A DNA stretch of 64,000 bases from Bacteroidota bacterium (GTDB lineage Bacteria; Bacteroidota; Bacteroidia; Chitinophagales; LD1). Each line of letters starts with the position of its first letter. The first letter of the stretch is position 1. The notes under the pieces were generated by a model. It was given only the letters and a program-made list of their open reading frames with translations. It did not search any database and had not been told where the DNA came from. This document shows positions 15,292 to 24,380 of the stretch, in pieces. The stretch lies in the NCBI GenBank assembly GCA_947475165.1, contig CANJLD010000010.1, positions 1 to 64,000 of the forward strand. The letters run 5' to 3'. Both the position numbers and the translations under genes were made by a program.

Positions 15292-17559
15292 TTAATCTTC
15301 CTTCTTTCTCATTCTCTCAATTCCGTTTTCTTCATTTTTATTCTTGTTAGCAAAAGCCCCAAGGCGAAGTTTAAAGCCCATGTTAAACAAGCGACCTTCA
15401 AGCGGTGCATATATTTCTGAAAAGCGTGGATGAGAAAATGTTGGGCTAGCAAACACGGTAGGCCCGTAACTCGTTTGCTTAATGTTTGCAATGTTTTCAA
15501 AGTTGGCGAAGAGGATAAGATACTTGAATGCGTATTGTGTATTCAATCCCACTTCCCAAATTTGCTTACCCATTCTGCCATCGCTTAACTTAACCGGACT
15601 GTAGTAATACACATCAATACCGATAAAGAAATTTTTGATTTCGTAACCGGCAAGCAGCGAAAGAATATGTTTTGATGTAAGCGGAGCAATGCTTCTTATG
15701 CCATCAATCTTACGGTTGTTGTCGGTGTAAGTGTAAACTATCGAAGCGCTCATGCCGCGATAACTGAAATTTATTCCGGTTTCCACACCACCGCTTCGTA
15801 TGAAACCGTTGGCGTTGGTATAACTGATTTGTTCGCAATCAATCGAGTGACACGAAGTATCAAAACTTGTTTGCGGCAACAACGGTCGGAAAATATGTGT
15901 GAGAAAATAAAGCTGGCTGATAGTAACATTCAATCCGTTGAAGCTTGGGGGTTTTATTTTTAAATCAATCGTTCCTCCTAACGAAAACTCCGGTTTTACA
16001 GAACTTGCAATACGCTGAACGTTTAAGAATCTGGCTTCTTCACTCTCATCCTGAAAGATAGTTGGCAGTTTATAACCCATACCCACATTTAAGCGCACAG
16101 AAAAAATCTCATTGAACTTTTGCCGGATGGCAATGTGCGGAAGCGGATATACTTTGTAAACGTTGTTGTAATCAATACGAAAACCTCCTTCAAGCGTTGT
16201 CTTCTCGCTGAAATTATAGATGTATTGAAAGAAAGCACCGAAGGTCATGAACGAATAACTTCTTTTCATAGAAACAGAATCATTCGCCTCGGTAAATTTA
16301 TCGGTACGAAAATCTACTCCAATCACTACATCATGTTTCTTTCTAATGAACCGGTAGTTGATTTCAGAAGCAGAAGCCATTTGATTCCCTTTAAAGAAGT
16401 AGTAAGGAATTTTTAAATCTCTATCGAAATAATTGAAAGCATTTTTCACAGTCAGCTTTCCTGCCTTTTCAAAATCGTATTCAAACTTAAAGTTGGAAGA
16501 AATATGATCCGATACGTTTTTCTCAAAGTAGTTATAGGTAGAATCGCTCTTGTTTTGAATATATTCCATCGCTCCGCCCAACCGGTCTTCGTGTGTGTAG
16601 TTGCCGCCAATATTCAGTTTAGCATGTTTGCTTAAATCGAAAAATAATTGAGGCGAAACCGTGTAGCGTTGCAACTTAGGCGTTTCAGTAAAATGGTCGC
16701 CATCCCAATCTTTAGCAAACTGATACCGGTAAGCACCCATCAACGAAAACGCAAACCATTTTACTTTCTGGCTGGCATATAAACCTGCATCATAAGCATT
16801 GGCTGTTTCACCATTAAACATAATGTCATAAACCGGTTTTTCATCAGGAGTTTTTGTAATTAGATTGATAACACCAGCTATAGCATCGCCACCATAAAGT
16901 GTAGATGAAGAGCCTTTGATAATTTCTACTTGTTTTAAATCGAGTGGTGGAATCTGTGTAATGCCGATTACATTCGAAAAGCCACCGAAGAGCGGAAACC
17001 CATCTTTTAGTAACTGAACATACCGGCTCTTTAAACCTTGTAGGCGAATGCTCATGGTACCGGCAGTTGCTGAAGTGCGCTGCACTTGTACACCGGGTTG
17101 TTCTCGTATTACATGCGAAACATCAGAAGGTTTATCGTGCGAACGTTCTTCTACTTCTTCCTCACTTACTACTTCTACACGCGTAGGCAGATATTCCGGC
17201 TTTTGGTAATTGCGGGTAGAAGTTACAATCACTTCTTCCATCTCTTCTGCTTGGGACTGCAATTTAATTTCTGTTATCGAGGAGTTCACCGGTTGAGGGA
17301 ATGTGATTTTAATTCTCTTTCTAAAATATCCGATAAGAGAAACCTCAATCGTCTGTTCACCGCTCGGAATATTTTCAAACACAATCAGTCCGTTCGAATC
17401 GGCTATGGCAGCAATTGTAGTGTCAACTATGTGAGCGGTTGCACCGGCAAGCCATTCAGTTTCTTGGCCATCGTTTTTTACAACAGCGCGAAACGTGTTT
17501 TGAGCAGAAAGATTCTGAATAAAAAAAAGAGAAAATAATATGGGCAGTAAACCTTTCAA
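15292..17559 (-). CDS. TonB-dependent outer-membrane receptor
   Basis: A 755-residue receptor: signal peptide (MKGLLPILFSLFFIQ, cut near SAQ), a carboxypeptidase regulatory-like beta domain at about 25-105 (GATAHIVDTT, NIPSGEQTIEVSLIGY), the TonB-box-like stretch EEVIVTSTRN, a plug domain at about 110-240 (REQPGVQVQ, GFPLFGG, EIIKGSSSTLYGGDAIAGVIN) and a 22-strand type barrel. Ligand unknown; the overall form is nearer to vitamin B12 or heme-type receptors than to SusC. The start codon is TTG (no ATG in frame before the leader), and TATATTCA lies six bases upstream. The C-terminus carries about 20 charged residues after the last strand, which is unusual. Confidence 0.95.
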   Translation of the reverse strand: MKGLLPILFSLFFIQNLSAQNTFRAVVKNDGQETEWLAGATAHIVDTTIAAIADSNGLIVFENIPSGEQTIEVSLIGYFRKRIKITFPQPVNSSITEIKLQSQAEEMEEVIVTSTRNYQKPEYLPTRVEVVSEEEVEERSHDKPSDVSHVIREQPGVQVQRTSATAGTMSIRLQGLKSRYVQLLKDGFPLFGGFSNVIGITQIPPLDLKQVEIIKGSSSTLYGGDAIAGVINLITKTPDEKPVYDIMFNGETANAYDAGLYASQKVKWFAFSLMGAYRYQFAKDWDGDHFTETPKLQRYTVSPQLFFDLSKHAKLNIGGNYTHEDRLGGAMEYIQNKSDSTYNYFEKNVSDHISSNFKFEYDFEKAGKLTVKNAFNYFDRDLKIPYYFFKGNQMASASEINYRFIRKKHDVVIGVDFRTDKFTEANDSVSMKRSYSFMTFGAFFQYIYNFSEKTTLEGGFRIDYNNVYKVYPLPHIAIRQKFNEIFSVRLNVGMGYKLPTIFQDESEEARFLNVQRIASSVKPEFSLGGTIDLKIKPPSFNGLNVTISQLYFLTHIFRPLLPQTSFDTSCHSIDCEQISYTNANGFIRSGGVETGINFSYRGMSASIVYTYTDNNRKIDGIRSIAPLTSKHILSLLAGYEIKNFFIGIDVYYYSPVKLSDGRMGKQIWEVGLNTQYAFKYLILFANFENIANIKQTSYGPTVFASPTFSHPRFSEIYAPLEGRLFNMGFKLRLGAFANKNKNEENGIERMRKKED

Positions 17560-17601
17560 GTAATGTGAATATAACTTCTATTCGGTTTGCGCTTATGGAA
17601 A

Positions 17602-18216
17602 TTATATAGGAAACTCTCCTGCGCCTTCGCGTGCCAACACAGCTTCTGCACCGGTATAATCAATAACGGTTGAAGCCACATTGCCTCCGGTTCCACCATC
17701 AATTACAATATCTACCATACTTTCATACGCTTCATACAATGCATCTGGGTCGGTGATGTATTCCAGCACCGTGTCTTCATTTTTGATAGAAGCAGAAAGA
17801 ATAGGCGCACCAAGCGCATCAACTATAGCGCGGGCAATAGTGTTATCAGGAACACGAATTCCAACAGTCTTTTTATTGTAGCCGTAAATTTTTGAAAGGT
17901 TGTTGTTGCCGTTTAAAATGAAGGTGTAAGGACCGGGTAAGCATCTCTTCATCATCTTGTAAACCGGTGTGGGAACACTCAGCGTAAAATCGGTAATATG
18001 GCTAAGGTCGTAACACACAATAGAAAAATTTGCCTTGTTCGATTTGATGTCTTTCAACTTGCAAACCTTTTCGTAAGCATCACGGTGAGTCAGGTCGCAG
18101 CCGAGTGTGTAAACAGTATCGGTAGGGTAAATAATTACTCCACCGCGTTTCAGGCAGTTCACCACCTGAAAAATCAGCCGGTCGTCAATGTTATCAGGAT
18201 TAATTCTTAAAAGCAC
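17602..18216 (-). CDS. YrdC/Sua5-type threonylcarbamoyl-AMP synthase
   Basis: A 204-residue YrdC-domain protein. Family proteins make threonylcarbamoyl-AMP from threonine, bicarbonate and ATP for the t6A37 tRNA modification. Visible blocks: GGVIIYPTDTVYTLGCDL, KLKDIKSNKANFSIV, LPGPYTFIL, VGIRVPDN, and the end STVIDYTG. The length and the missing Sua5 tail place it with TsaC/YciO; a YciO-like relative with another role cannot be excluded. The start is GTG at 18216. It begins two bases after the thioesterase gene ends, so the two are one operon. Confidence 0.9.
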   Translation of the reverse strand: MLLRINPDNIDDRLIFQVVNCLKRGGVIIYPTDTVYTLGCDLTHRDAYEKVCKLKDIKSNKANFSIVCYDLSHITDFTLSVPTPVYKMMKRCLPGPYTFILNGNNNLSKIYGYNKKTVGIRVPDNTIARAIVDALGAPILSASIKNEDTVLEYITDPDALYEAYESMVDIVIDGGTGGNVASTVIDYTGAEAVLAREGAGEFPI

Positions 18217-18218
18217 AA

Positions 18219-18659
18219 TTAAGGTTTTACAATTTCGTAATCTTTAATTCTACCGCGTAAGTTATCCGGTATAGCTACACTTTGGTTTGTCTTGTAATCA
18301 AACATAACCATAGTTGAATAACCGGTTGTTGTCAATTCCTCTATTCCGTTCACTACGCTGGTAATTAAATAATGAACTTCGAAACTTTTGTTACCGAGTT
18401 TACCGGTGCGCACATACACATAAGTAGGATTCGGAAACACCACAGGTTTCAAATAATCTACATGAGCATTCGCCAAAATCGCGCCAATTGCTTCCCAGTC
18501 CCACTCGCAAGCCTCATGAAAATAATAAACACGTGCCTGCTCGAAGTATGTAAGGTAAACAGCATTGTTTACATGGCGCATCTCATCCATATCGCTCCAG
18601 CGAATGTCGAGTTTCATTTTAAAGCGGAATTTTGATTTTTCTTCTTCGAGGTTGAGCAT
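18219..18659 (-). CDS. Acyl-CoA thioesterase (4HBT hotdog family)
   Basis: A 146-residue single hotdog-fold thioesterase. The block IRWSDMDEMRHVNNAVYLTYFEQAR contains the catalytic Asp (in SDMD) and the HVNNAVY motif of the 4-hydroxybenzoyl-CoA / YbgC-type family. It hydrolyses acyl-CoA thioesters in the cytoplasm; the chain preference is unknown. First gene of a two-gene operon with the YrdC-type protein. A minus-strand TACATTCG element lies 30 bases upstream, back to back with the promoter of the next gene. Confidence 0.93.
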   Translation of the reverse strand: MLNLEEEKSKFRFKMKLDIRWSDMDEMRHVNNAVYLTYFEQARVYYFHEACEWDWEAIGAILANAHVDYLKPVVFPNPTYVYVRTGKLGNKSFEVHYLITSVVNGIEELTTTGYSTMVMFDYKTNQSVAIPDNLRGRIKDYEIVKP

Positions 18660-18689
18660 GTGCAGCAGTGGTTAATTGTAAAACGGATG

Positions 18690-18697
18690 CGAATGTA
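18690..18697 (-). promoter_or_regulatory. -7 promoter element of the thioesterase operon
   Basis: TACATTCG on the minus strand, 30 bases before ATG 18659. Confidence 0.45.
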
Positions 18698-18727
18698 ATC
18701 GCAAATCTGTATTGCCAAAAACCCGTT

Positions 18728-18735
18728 TATATTCG
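18728..18735 (+). promoter_or_regulatory. -7 promoter element of the Cys-rich protein gene
   Basis: TATATTCG fits TAnnTTYG, 20 bases before ATG 18756; divergent from the thioesterase promoter 30 bases away. Confidence 0.4.
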
Positions 18736-18755
18736 CATTATAAAATAAGAAAAAT

Positions 18756-19268
18756 ATGGTAGCATTTCCTCTTTCTATACTGGCTTTAGCGGCAGGCGTT
18801 TATTTGTTGGTTAAAGTTAAACGCGAATTTCTTGGTGGTATTTTCGAAATTCTTTCATGGCTGGTGATTGTTCTTTCGCTGGTGTCTATTGGATTTCTTG
18901 GTTTTAGAACTTTGCACCATTGCTATGGCGGACATTGCCAGCAAGAGCGCGAATGCAGAATAGAAAAGCGGGTAATTATAAATGATGATAAAGGGCATTG
19001 CAATATCGATAGTTCAGCTGCTTGCTCTATGGGCGGTTGCAAAATAGAAGGCGACAGCGTGGTAATGGAAAAGGAAATGTGCGAAAAGATGATGGGTAAG
19101 GAAGCGTGCGATGCAATGAGCAAAGAACGTGGTCGCTGTATTCTAAGCCAAGAAGAATGTATGAAGATGTGTCACGCGAAAGGTGCTACTTGTTGTGCAG
19201 AAAAGAAGGAAGTACAATGCACAAAGAAGTGTGAAGGAGAAAAGAAAGAATGCTGTAAAAAAAACTAA
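18756..19268 (+). CDS. Cysteine-rich two-helix membrane protein
   Basis: A 170-residue protein. Two membrane helices at about residues 3-19 and 27-49 are followed by a soluble tail of about 115 residues with 17 cysteines, several next to Met, His or Lys (MCEKMMGKEAC, EECMKMCHAKGATCC, CTKKCEGEKKECCKK). There is no zinc-ribbon or ferredoxin spacing I can name. The mixture of Cys and Met is typical of soft-metal (copper, zinc or cadmium) binding tails, but this is inference. The stop codon overlaps the next start codon (TAATG at 19266-19270), so synthesis is coupled to the transglutaminase-fold protein. Confidence 0.8.
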   Translation: MVAFPLSILALAAGVYLLVKVKREFLGGIFEILSWLVIVLSLVSIGFLGFRTLHHCYGGHCQQERECRIEKRVIINDDKGHCNIDSSAACSMGGCKIEGDSVVMEKEMCEKMMGKEACDAMSKERGRCILSQEECMKMCHAKGATCCAEKKEVQCTKKCEGEKKECCKKN

Positions 19269-19960
19269 TGTGTTTAGGTGTTAATGTTGAAATAATATTT
19301 GAATCTGTGGCAAATAAAGAATTTGAAATCTACCTCCGTCCAACAAAATTTATTGACAGCGATCATCCTAAAGTAATTGAATACGCTCACGCAAAAACTT
19401 CTGCCGGTAAAACATATAGCCAAAAAGCAGTTGACCTTTATTTAGCTGTGCGCGATGAAATTCTGTACAATCCTTATAACCTCATTTTGATTCCCGAAGA
19501 AATCACTGCTTCTAAAACTTTAGCACGTGGAACAGGTTATTGCATTGAGAAATCTCTACTGCTTTGTGCCGTTGGCAGAATTCACAACATTCCTTCACGT
19601 TTAGGTTTTTCTATTGTGCAGAATCACCTTTCTACCAAGAAATTTGTGGACATGTTGCGCACCGACAAATTTGTTTTTCACGGTTATAACGAGTTTTGGA
19701 TTGATGGCAGATGGGTAAAATGTACACCGGCTTTCAATAAGAGTTTATGTACAAAATTCGGAACAAATGCGCTTGATTTTGATGGTGAACACGATTCTAT
19801 CTTTCAGGAATTCAATGGCGGCAAAAAATATATGAACTACCTGCATGAGTACGGACAGTTTGATGATTTTCCTTTCGACCTTTTTGTAGAGGAATTAAAG
19901 GTTCATTATCCGCATTTGTTTGATGAAACAAACGCAAAGGCGTTTTCGTGGGGAGAATAA
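19268..19960 (+). CDS. Transglutaminase-fold protein
   Basis: A 230-residue protein of the transglutaminase-like / cysteine protease superfamily. Cys92 lies in ARGTGYCIEKSLLLCAV at the start of a helix, followed by IPSRLGF and His139 in HGYNEFWIDGRWVKCTPAFN. The third residue, usually Asp in a W-x-x-x-D-P-T motif, is not obvious here (VKCTPAF), a feature also seen in this subgroup of short stand-alone proteins. No signal peptide. Translation overlaps the Cys-rich membrane protein gene by one base, which points to a shared function. A role as protease or amidase acting on the partner is possible but unproven. Confidence 0.88.
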   Translation: MCLGVNVEIIFESVANKEFEIYLRPTKFIDSDHPKVIEYAHAKTSAGKTYSQKAVDLYLAVRDEILYNPYNLILIPEEITASKTLARGTGYCIEKSLLLCAVGRIHNIPSRLGFSIVQNHLSTKKFVDMLRTDKFVFHGYNEFWIDGRWVKCTPAFNKSLCTKFGTNALDFDGEHDSIFQEFNGGKKYMNYLHEYGQFDDFPFDLFVEELKVHYPHLFDETNAKAFSWGE

Positions 19961-20043
19961 TTGTTGATTATTTCCTAAAAACTTTTCTCTGTCTAATTTC
20001 TGCGCTACGTTATTTTCGCGCTGCATAAAAAAATAAAATCACC

Positions 20044-21261
20044 ATGTCACAAGCAACTGCTACTATGAACCAACTTTCTAACCGCATCAACCACATGCAG
20101 GAATCTGCCACTATCAAAATGAGCAAAATGAGCCGCGAACTTAAAGCGCAGGGCCATGATGTAATTGATTTGAGTTTGGGCGAGCCTGATTTTGATACGC
20201 CTCAATACATTAAAGACGCTGCGAAGATTGCTATTGACAAGGGCTACACAAAATACACACCGGTGCCGGGTTATCCTGAGTTGCGTAAAGCAATCGTTCA
20301 AAAATTTAAGCGCGACAATAATCTTGATTACACGGCTGACCAGATTGTGGTTTCAACAGGTGCAAAGCAATCTATTGCGAATGTGGTGTTGAGTTTAATC
20401 AATCCCGGTGATGAAGTTTTATTACCTGCTCCATACTGGGTAAGCTATGCAGCTATTGCAGAATTAGCAGATGGAAAGTGTGTGGAAATCCCAACCACAA
20501 TTGATTCAAATTTTAAAGTAACAGCAGATTTACTGGAGAAATACATTACTCCAAAAACCAAGCTGATGATTTTTTCTTCACCGTGTAATCCTACCGGTTC
20601 TGTTTTTTCTCATGATGAATTGAAAGCGATTGCTGCGGTGGTAAAGAAGCATCCAAATCTATTTGTGCTTTGCGATGAAATTTATGAATACATCAATTTT
20701 ACCGGAGATAAACACACGAGCCTTGCGGAGTTTTCCGAAATTAAAGAACAGGTAATTACCGTAAACGGATTCAGCAAAGGTTTTGCCATGACCGGTTGGA
20801 GATTGGGTTATATAGGTGCACCAATTGCCATTGCAAAAGCGTGTGATAAAATGCAAGGACAATTTACTTCTGCACCTTGTTCCATTGCACAAAAAGCTGG
20901 AGAAGCTGCTTTACTTGGCGACCTTACTCCAAGTTTTGAAATGGTAAAAGAGTTTAGAAAGCGGAGAGATTTAGTTTACGGTTTACTGAAAGAAATTCCG
21001 GGATTGAAAGTGAATTTGCCTGATGGTGCTTTCTATTTCTTTTTTGATGTAAGTTCTTATTTCGGTAAAACATTTGAAGGCAAAGCGTTGAATACACCGG
21101 AAGATATTTCTCTCTTTCTTTTAGCCGAAGGGAAAATTGCAATGGTAAGCGGAGAATCGTTTGGCGATAAAAATTGCTTGCGCATGAGTTACGCTACAAG
21201 CGAAGAAAAATTGACAGAGGCCTGCAAACGTTTAAAAGAATCGTTCCTCAAGTTGAACTAA
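20044..21261 (+). CDS. aspC: Class I pyridoxal-phosphate aminotransferase (aspartate type)
   Basis: A 405-residue fold-type I aminotransferase. Blocks: LSLGEPDFDTP, YTPVPGYPELRKAI, STGAKQSI, PAPYWVSY, SPCNPTGSV, CDEIYEYINF, and the PLP-lysine motif NGFSKGFAMTGWRLGY, then a C-terminal arginine block LRMSYATSEE. It matches the bacterial aspartate/prephenate aminotransferase subgroup Ib. It converts aspartate and 2-oxoglutarate to oxaloacetate and glutamate. The first 15 residues (QATATMNQLSNR) may be extra; an ATG at residue 8 is an alternative start. Confidence 0.94.
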   Translation: MSQATATMNQLSNRINHMQESATIKMSKMSRELKAQGHDVIDLSLGEPDFDTPQYIKDAAKIAIDKGYTKYTPVPGYPELRKAIVQKFKRDNNLDYTADQIVVSTGAKQSIANVVLSLINPGDEVLLPAPYWVSYAAIAELADGKCVEIPTTIDSNFKVTADLLEKYITPKTKLMIFSSPCNPTGSVFSHDELKAIAAVVKKHPNLFVLCDEIYEYINFTGDKHTSLAEFSEIKEQVITVNGFSKGFAMTGWRLGYIGAPIAIAKACDKMQGQFTSAPCSIAQKAGEAALLGDLTPSFEMVKEFRKRRDLVYGLLKEIPGLKVNLPDGAFYFFFDVSSYFGKTFEGKALNTPEDISLFLLAEGKIAMVSGESFGDKNCLRMSYATSEEKLTEACKRLKESFLKLN

Positions 21262-21306
21262 TCGTCATTCTCAAATTATCAAATCCTCATATCTTCAAAT
21301 TACTAA

Positions 21307-22266
21307 ATGCCTGCACCAAAACTAAATTTCTCTGACCTCTCAGTTCTAATTGTAGGCGATGTAATGGTTGACTTTTATTTATTCGGAGAAGTGAATCGTA
21401 TTTCACCGGAAGCACCTGTACCGGTGGTGGAAATTGCCAGCAAAGAATCTCGCCCTGGTGGTGCGGCAAACGTAGCTTTGAATATTGCCGAGCTTGGTGC
21501 AAAGCCAATTTTGCTTTCTATGATTGGAAGAGATTTGACCGGCAATATGCTGATGAAAATGCTTAGTGATTTTGGTGTAAAAACAAATCACATACTTCAA
21601 AACAAAAACAGGGTTACCACTTTAAAGACGAGAATATTTGATGAAGACAAACAAGTAGTACGCTTTGATGAAGAAGAAATTGAAGATGTAAACGAGGCAC
21701 AGGAAACATTACTGATAAAGGAGTTTAGAAAAATTCTTGTGAACGATAAGCCTGATATAATTATCATTCAGGATTACAATAAGGGTGTGCTTACCAAATA
21801 TTTTATTAAACAAATTTTATTGCTCTCTACCAAAAACGGAATTCCTGTAGCAGTTGATCCGAAGGAGAGAAACTTCTTCGATTACCAAGCCATTGATTTG
21901 TTCAAGCCGAATCTTCGTGAGTTTTCTGAGGCTATTGGTTATCGAATCAATGCCAAAAGCATTGATAGTTTGCGAAGCGGTGCTGAAGAACTGAGAAGAA
22001 AAAACCGATTTAAAAATCTGATGGTAACGCTTGGCGGCAATGGGATTTTCTGTTTCACCCGCGAAGGAAATTCATTCATAGTTCCCGCAAAAGCGATTAA
22101 AGCTGCCGATGTTTCCGGTGCCGGTGATACAGCTATAAGTATTGCTGCTCTCGCTTTCGCACAAAAATTCTCCTTAAAAGAGATTGCTCAGTTCGCCAAT
22201 AAGGGTGCTGCTGCTGTTTGCAAAAAGGTGGGAGTTACTCCTGTTTCGCTGAAAGAAGTGAAGTAG
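21307..22266 (+). CDS. D-glycero-beta-D-manno-heptose-7-phosphate kinase (RfaE1)
   Basis: A 319-residue PfkB-fold sugar kinase equal to the N-terminal kinase half of HldE. Blocks: LIVGDVMVDFYLFGEVNRISPEAPVPVV (given here in part: GDVMVDFY, RISPEAP), RPGGAANVALN, VDPKERNF, and the catalytic AADVSGAGDTAIS with the base Asp. It phosphorylates heptose 7-phosphate at C1 for ADP-heptose and lipopolysaccharide core synthesis. The adenylyltransferase half is missing, as in organisms with separate hldA and hldC; no hldC is in the window. It ends two bases from the convergent permease gene. Confidence 0.92.
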   Translation: MPAPKLNFSDLSVLIVGDVMVDFYLFGEVNRISPEAPVPVVEIASKESRPGGAANVALNIAELGAKPILLSMIGRDLTGNMLMKMLSDFGVKTNHILQNKNRVTTLKTRIFDEDKQVVRFDEEEIEDVNEAQETLLIKEFRKILVNDKPDIIIIQDYNKGVLTKYFIKQILLLSTKNGIPVAVDPKERNFFDYQAIDLFKPNLREFSEAIGYRINAKSIDSLRSGAEELRRKNRFKNLMVTLGGNGIFCFTREGNSFIVPAKAIKAADVSGAGDTAISIAALAFAQKFSLKEIAQFANKGAAAVCKKVGVTPVSLKEVK

Positions 22267-22268
22267 AA

Positions 22269-23543
22269 TTACGAGCTTCTAATCGCATCCACCGGTTTCA
22301 TATTTGCTGCAAACCAAGCCGGAATAAAGCCTGCAAGGATTCCTACAATAATGGATATGGAAATTCCGAGAGTAACATTGTAGGCAGTTATGTGAAATAA
22401 GAAATCAGATTCGTAAACATGGGTTACCAGATATTGAAGCACTTGAAACAATCCAAGCACCGTAATTAAACCCATCAGCCCGCCAAACAAACACAATACA
22501 ATTGCTTCCAATAAAAACTCAAGCAGTATGTAAATTTTCTTTGCCCCAATAGCTTTTTTAATTCCAATGATGTAAGTCCTTTCTTTTACTGCAACAAACA
22601 TGATGTTGGCTATTCCAAATGCTCCCACAAAAATGGAGAAGCCACCAATGAATAAACCGGCAATATTGATGATGGAAAAAATGGAAGCAATTCCATCTGT
22701 AAATACACTCACCTGATTTACTGCAAAATTATCTTCTTCGTAAGGCGATAATCTTCTGATAGAGCGCATCGCTCCTTTAATTTCGTATTTCAGTTCTTCA
22801 ATAGGAACATTCTTCTTAGGAATAATGGCAAGCAATGGGTCGTTACCCAAATCGTTCATGTTTACAAACATGCTCATAAAGGTGAAGGGGACTATTACGT
22901 TATTATCCAGCGAAAAACCAAATAGGTCGCTTCCTTCTTTTTTCAAAACACCAATCACCGTCATTTTTACACCACGAATTTTTATCTGCTGTCCTTCAAT
23001 TACACTTGTGTTTGGAAATAAAGTTTCTGCCACAGTTGCGCCAATCAAAGCAACCGGTTGCGCATTGTTCGATTCTGCAGGAGTAAAGTATCTGCCCTGC
23101 GTAAAATCCATTTCCTTTATCCGGTTGTAATCGTAAGATGCCCCTAAAATTTTCGCTCCTTCGGCTATACTATTATCTGCTATTACATTCGCGTTGCCGG
23201 CAAAATATAAGATACTGCAAGCCTCGGCACCCTTCATTTTTTCCTGTAACTGCTCTAACTCTCTTCTGTTACTTGATGGTCGATTTAAGTATTTCCACCA
23301 AGGGTAATTATTGTCGCCCCAAATCCACGGCCATTTTTGCACGTAAATAATATCGTTACCAAACGAAGCCAAACTGCTTTGAATATTCATCTCCAACGAA
23401 CCAACTGCAGTTCTTACCGAAATAATACAGAGAATACCAATAGAAATTCCAAGAAGCGAAAGGAATGAACGAAGCTTGGCTGCACGAATTTCTTCGAATG
23501 AAAGTGTAAGACTTTGCCAGAAAATTTGAAGAATGGTACTCAC
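22269..23543 (-). CDS. MacB/FtsX-like ABC transporter permease
   Basis: A 424-residue permease with a first membrane helix at about 25-47 (LLGISIGILCIISV), a periplasmic MacB-core domain of about 220 residues and three helices in the last third (IANIMFVAVKERTYIIGIKKAIGAKK marks the FtsX domain; given here in part). The ATPase partner is not adjacent. I set the start at GTG 23543 (STILQIFWQSLTLS) because TACGTTTG lies four bases before it; an ATG at 23597 would add 18 residues with no family match. It probably exports a peptide, lipid or drug as in MacB-type systems. Confidence 0.9.
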   Translation of the reverse strand: MSTILQIFWQSLTLSFEEIRAAKLRSFLSLLGISIGILCIISVRTAVGSLEMNIQSSLASFGNDIIYVQKWPWIWGDNNYPWWKYLNRPSSNRRELEQLQEKMKGAEACSILYFAGNANVIADNSIAEGAKILGASYDYNRIKEMDFTQGRYFTPAESNNAQPVALIGATVAETLFPNTSVIEGQQIKIRGVKMTVIGVLKKEGSDLFGFSLDNNVIVPFTFMSMFVNMNDLGNDPLLAIIPKKNVPIEELKYEIKGAMRSIRRLSPYEEDNFAVNQVSVFTDGIASIFSIINIAGLFIGGFSIFVGAFGIANIMFVAVKERTYIIGIKKAIGAKKIYILLEFLLEAIVLCLFGGLMGLITVLGLFQVLQYLVTHVYESDFLFHITAYNVTLGISISIIVGILAGFIPAWFAANMKPVDAIRSS

Positions 23544-23547
23544 CGCG

Positions 23548-23555
23548 CAAACGTA
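23548..23555 (-). promoter_or_regulatory. -7 promoter element of the permease gene
   Basis: TACGTTTG on the minus strand, exact TAnnTTTG, only four bases before GTG 23543: predicts a leaderless mRNA starting at or next to GTG. Confidence 0.5.
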
Positions 23556-23614
23556 GTAAAAAAGTTTGCTGTTTGATGTGGCGAAATAGAAAGCCATTTA
23601 TGATACTACACCTT

Positions 23615-24313
23615 TTACGAAGCCTTCTTAAACACCTTGCCATTCGGCAATTTAAACTGACGCGCAATGTTCAATTCGTTTCGAACAATTTTCGAAATTT
23701 CCTTGGCGCGGTTCACCACCATAAAGTGCGTACCGCCCTTTATCCATATAGCATCCTTCACATAAAAATGCGGAAAAATCCTGTCGCGCGTACCGTGTAT
23801 ATGCGTAAGATTCTCAGGCACCTCCTCATTCTTCCAGTTAATTACCTTGTCTACTGCCCATTCGTTAAACTCAATATCAATATCGGCAATCATCCGGTCA
23901 ATAAGCGCAAGGTCATGCGTACTCAGCTTGCCCAACAGCCACCGCATCCAAAACCTGAACTCCACCACCAGCCTCCCCGGTACCAGCCGGTGAAACTTAA
24001 GCGAATTCAAAAACAACAACTTAAGCGGTCGCTCATGGTAAGTCTTAATACTCGAAATCAAAATCGTTTTATACGGGTTAATCAGCTTGGCAAGCTCCAC
24101 CGCCACCACACCACCAAACGACATACCTATCAAAATCGGCTGCGTGTCTTTCTTTATCTGCGGTAATAGTTTCTTAACGTAAGTTTCAAGCTGTTCGTGC
24201 TTCTTATGCTTCGGCCACTTCAAATGCACTACTTCATATCCGGTTAGGTCAAGGTTCTCAAATATTATATCATTAGCACCCACACCCGGTATCAAATAAA
24301 TTGTTTTATCCAT
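23615..24313 (-). CDS. Alpha/beta hydrolase
   Basis: A 232-residue cytoplasmic alpha/beta hydrolase. YLIPGVGANDIIF is the oxyanion region, LIGMSFGGVVAVELAK the nucleophile elbow (G-M-S-F-G), IHGTRDRIFP carries the acid residue and WIKGGTHFMVVNRAKEI the His. The short form without a large cap resembles pimeloyl-ester esterase-like or serine hydrolase proteins of Bacteroidota; the substrate is unknown. GTG 24316 is followed directly by ATG 24313; I use the ATG. Divergent from the acyltransferase gene. Confidence 0.88.
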   Translation of the reverse strand: MDKTIYLIPGVGANDIIFENLDLTGYEVVHLKWPKHKKHEQLETYVKKLLPQIKKDTQPILIGMSFGGVVAVELAKLINPYKTILISSIKTYHERPLKLLFLNSLKFHRLVPGRLVVEFRFWMRWLLGKLSTHDLALIDRMIADIDIEFNEWAVDKVINWKNEEVPENLTHIHGTRDRIFPHFYVKDAIWIKGGTHFMVVNRAKEISKIVRNELNIARQFKLPNGKVFKKAS

Positions 24314-24322
24314 CACATCGCT

Positions 24323-24356
24323 TTTGTTCCATAAACTAAATTAGAACTTACATTTG
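24323..24356 (+). promoter_or_regulatory. Promoter of the acyltransferase gene
   Basis: TTTG at 24323-24326 and TACATTTG at 24349-24356, spaced 22 bases: a full match to the Bacteroidota -33/-7 pattern. ATG 24381 follows after 24 bases. Confidence 0.65.
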
Positions 24357-24380
24357 CACAACCAAACATATATCAACACA

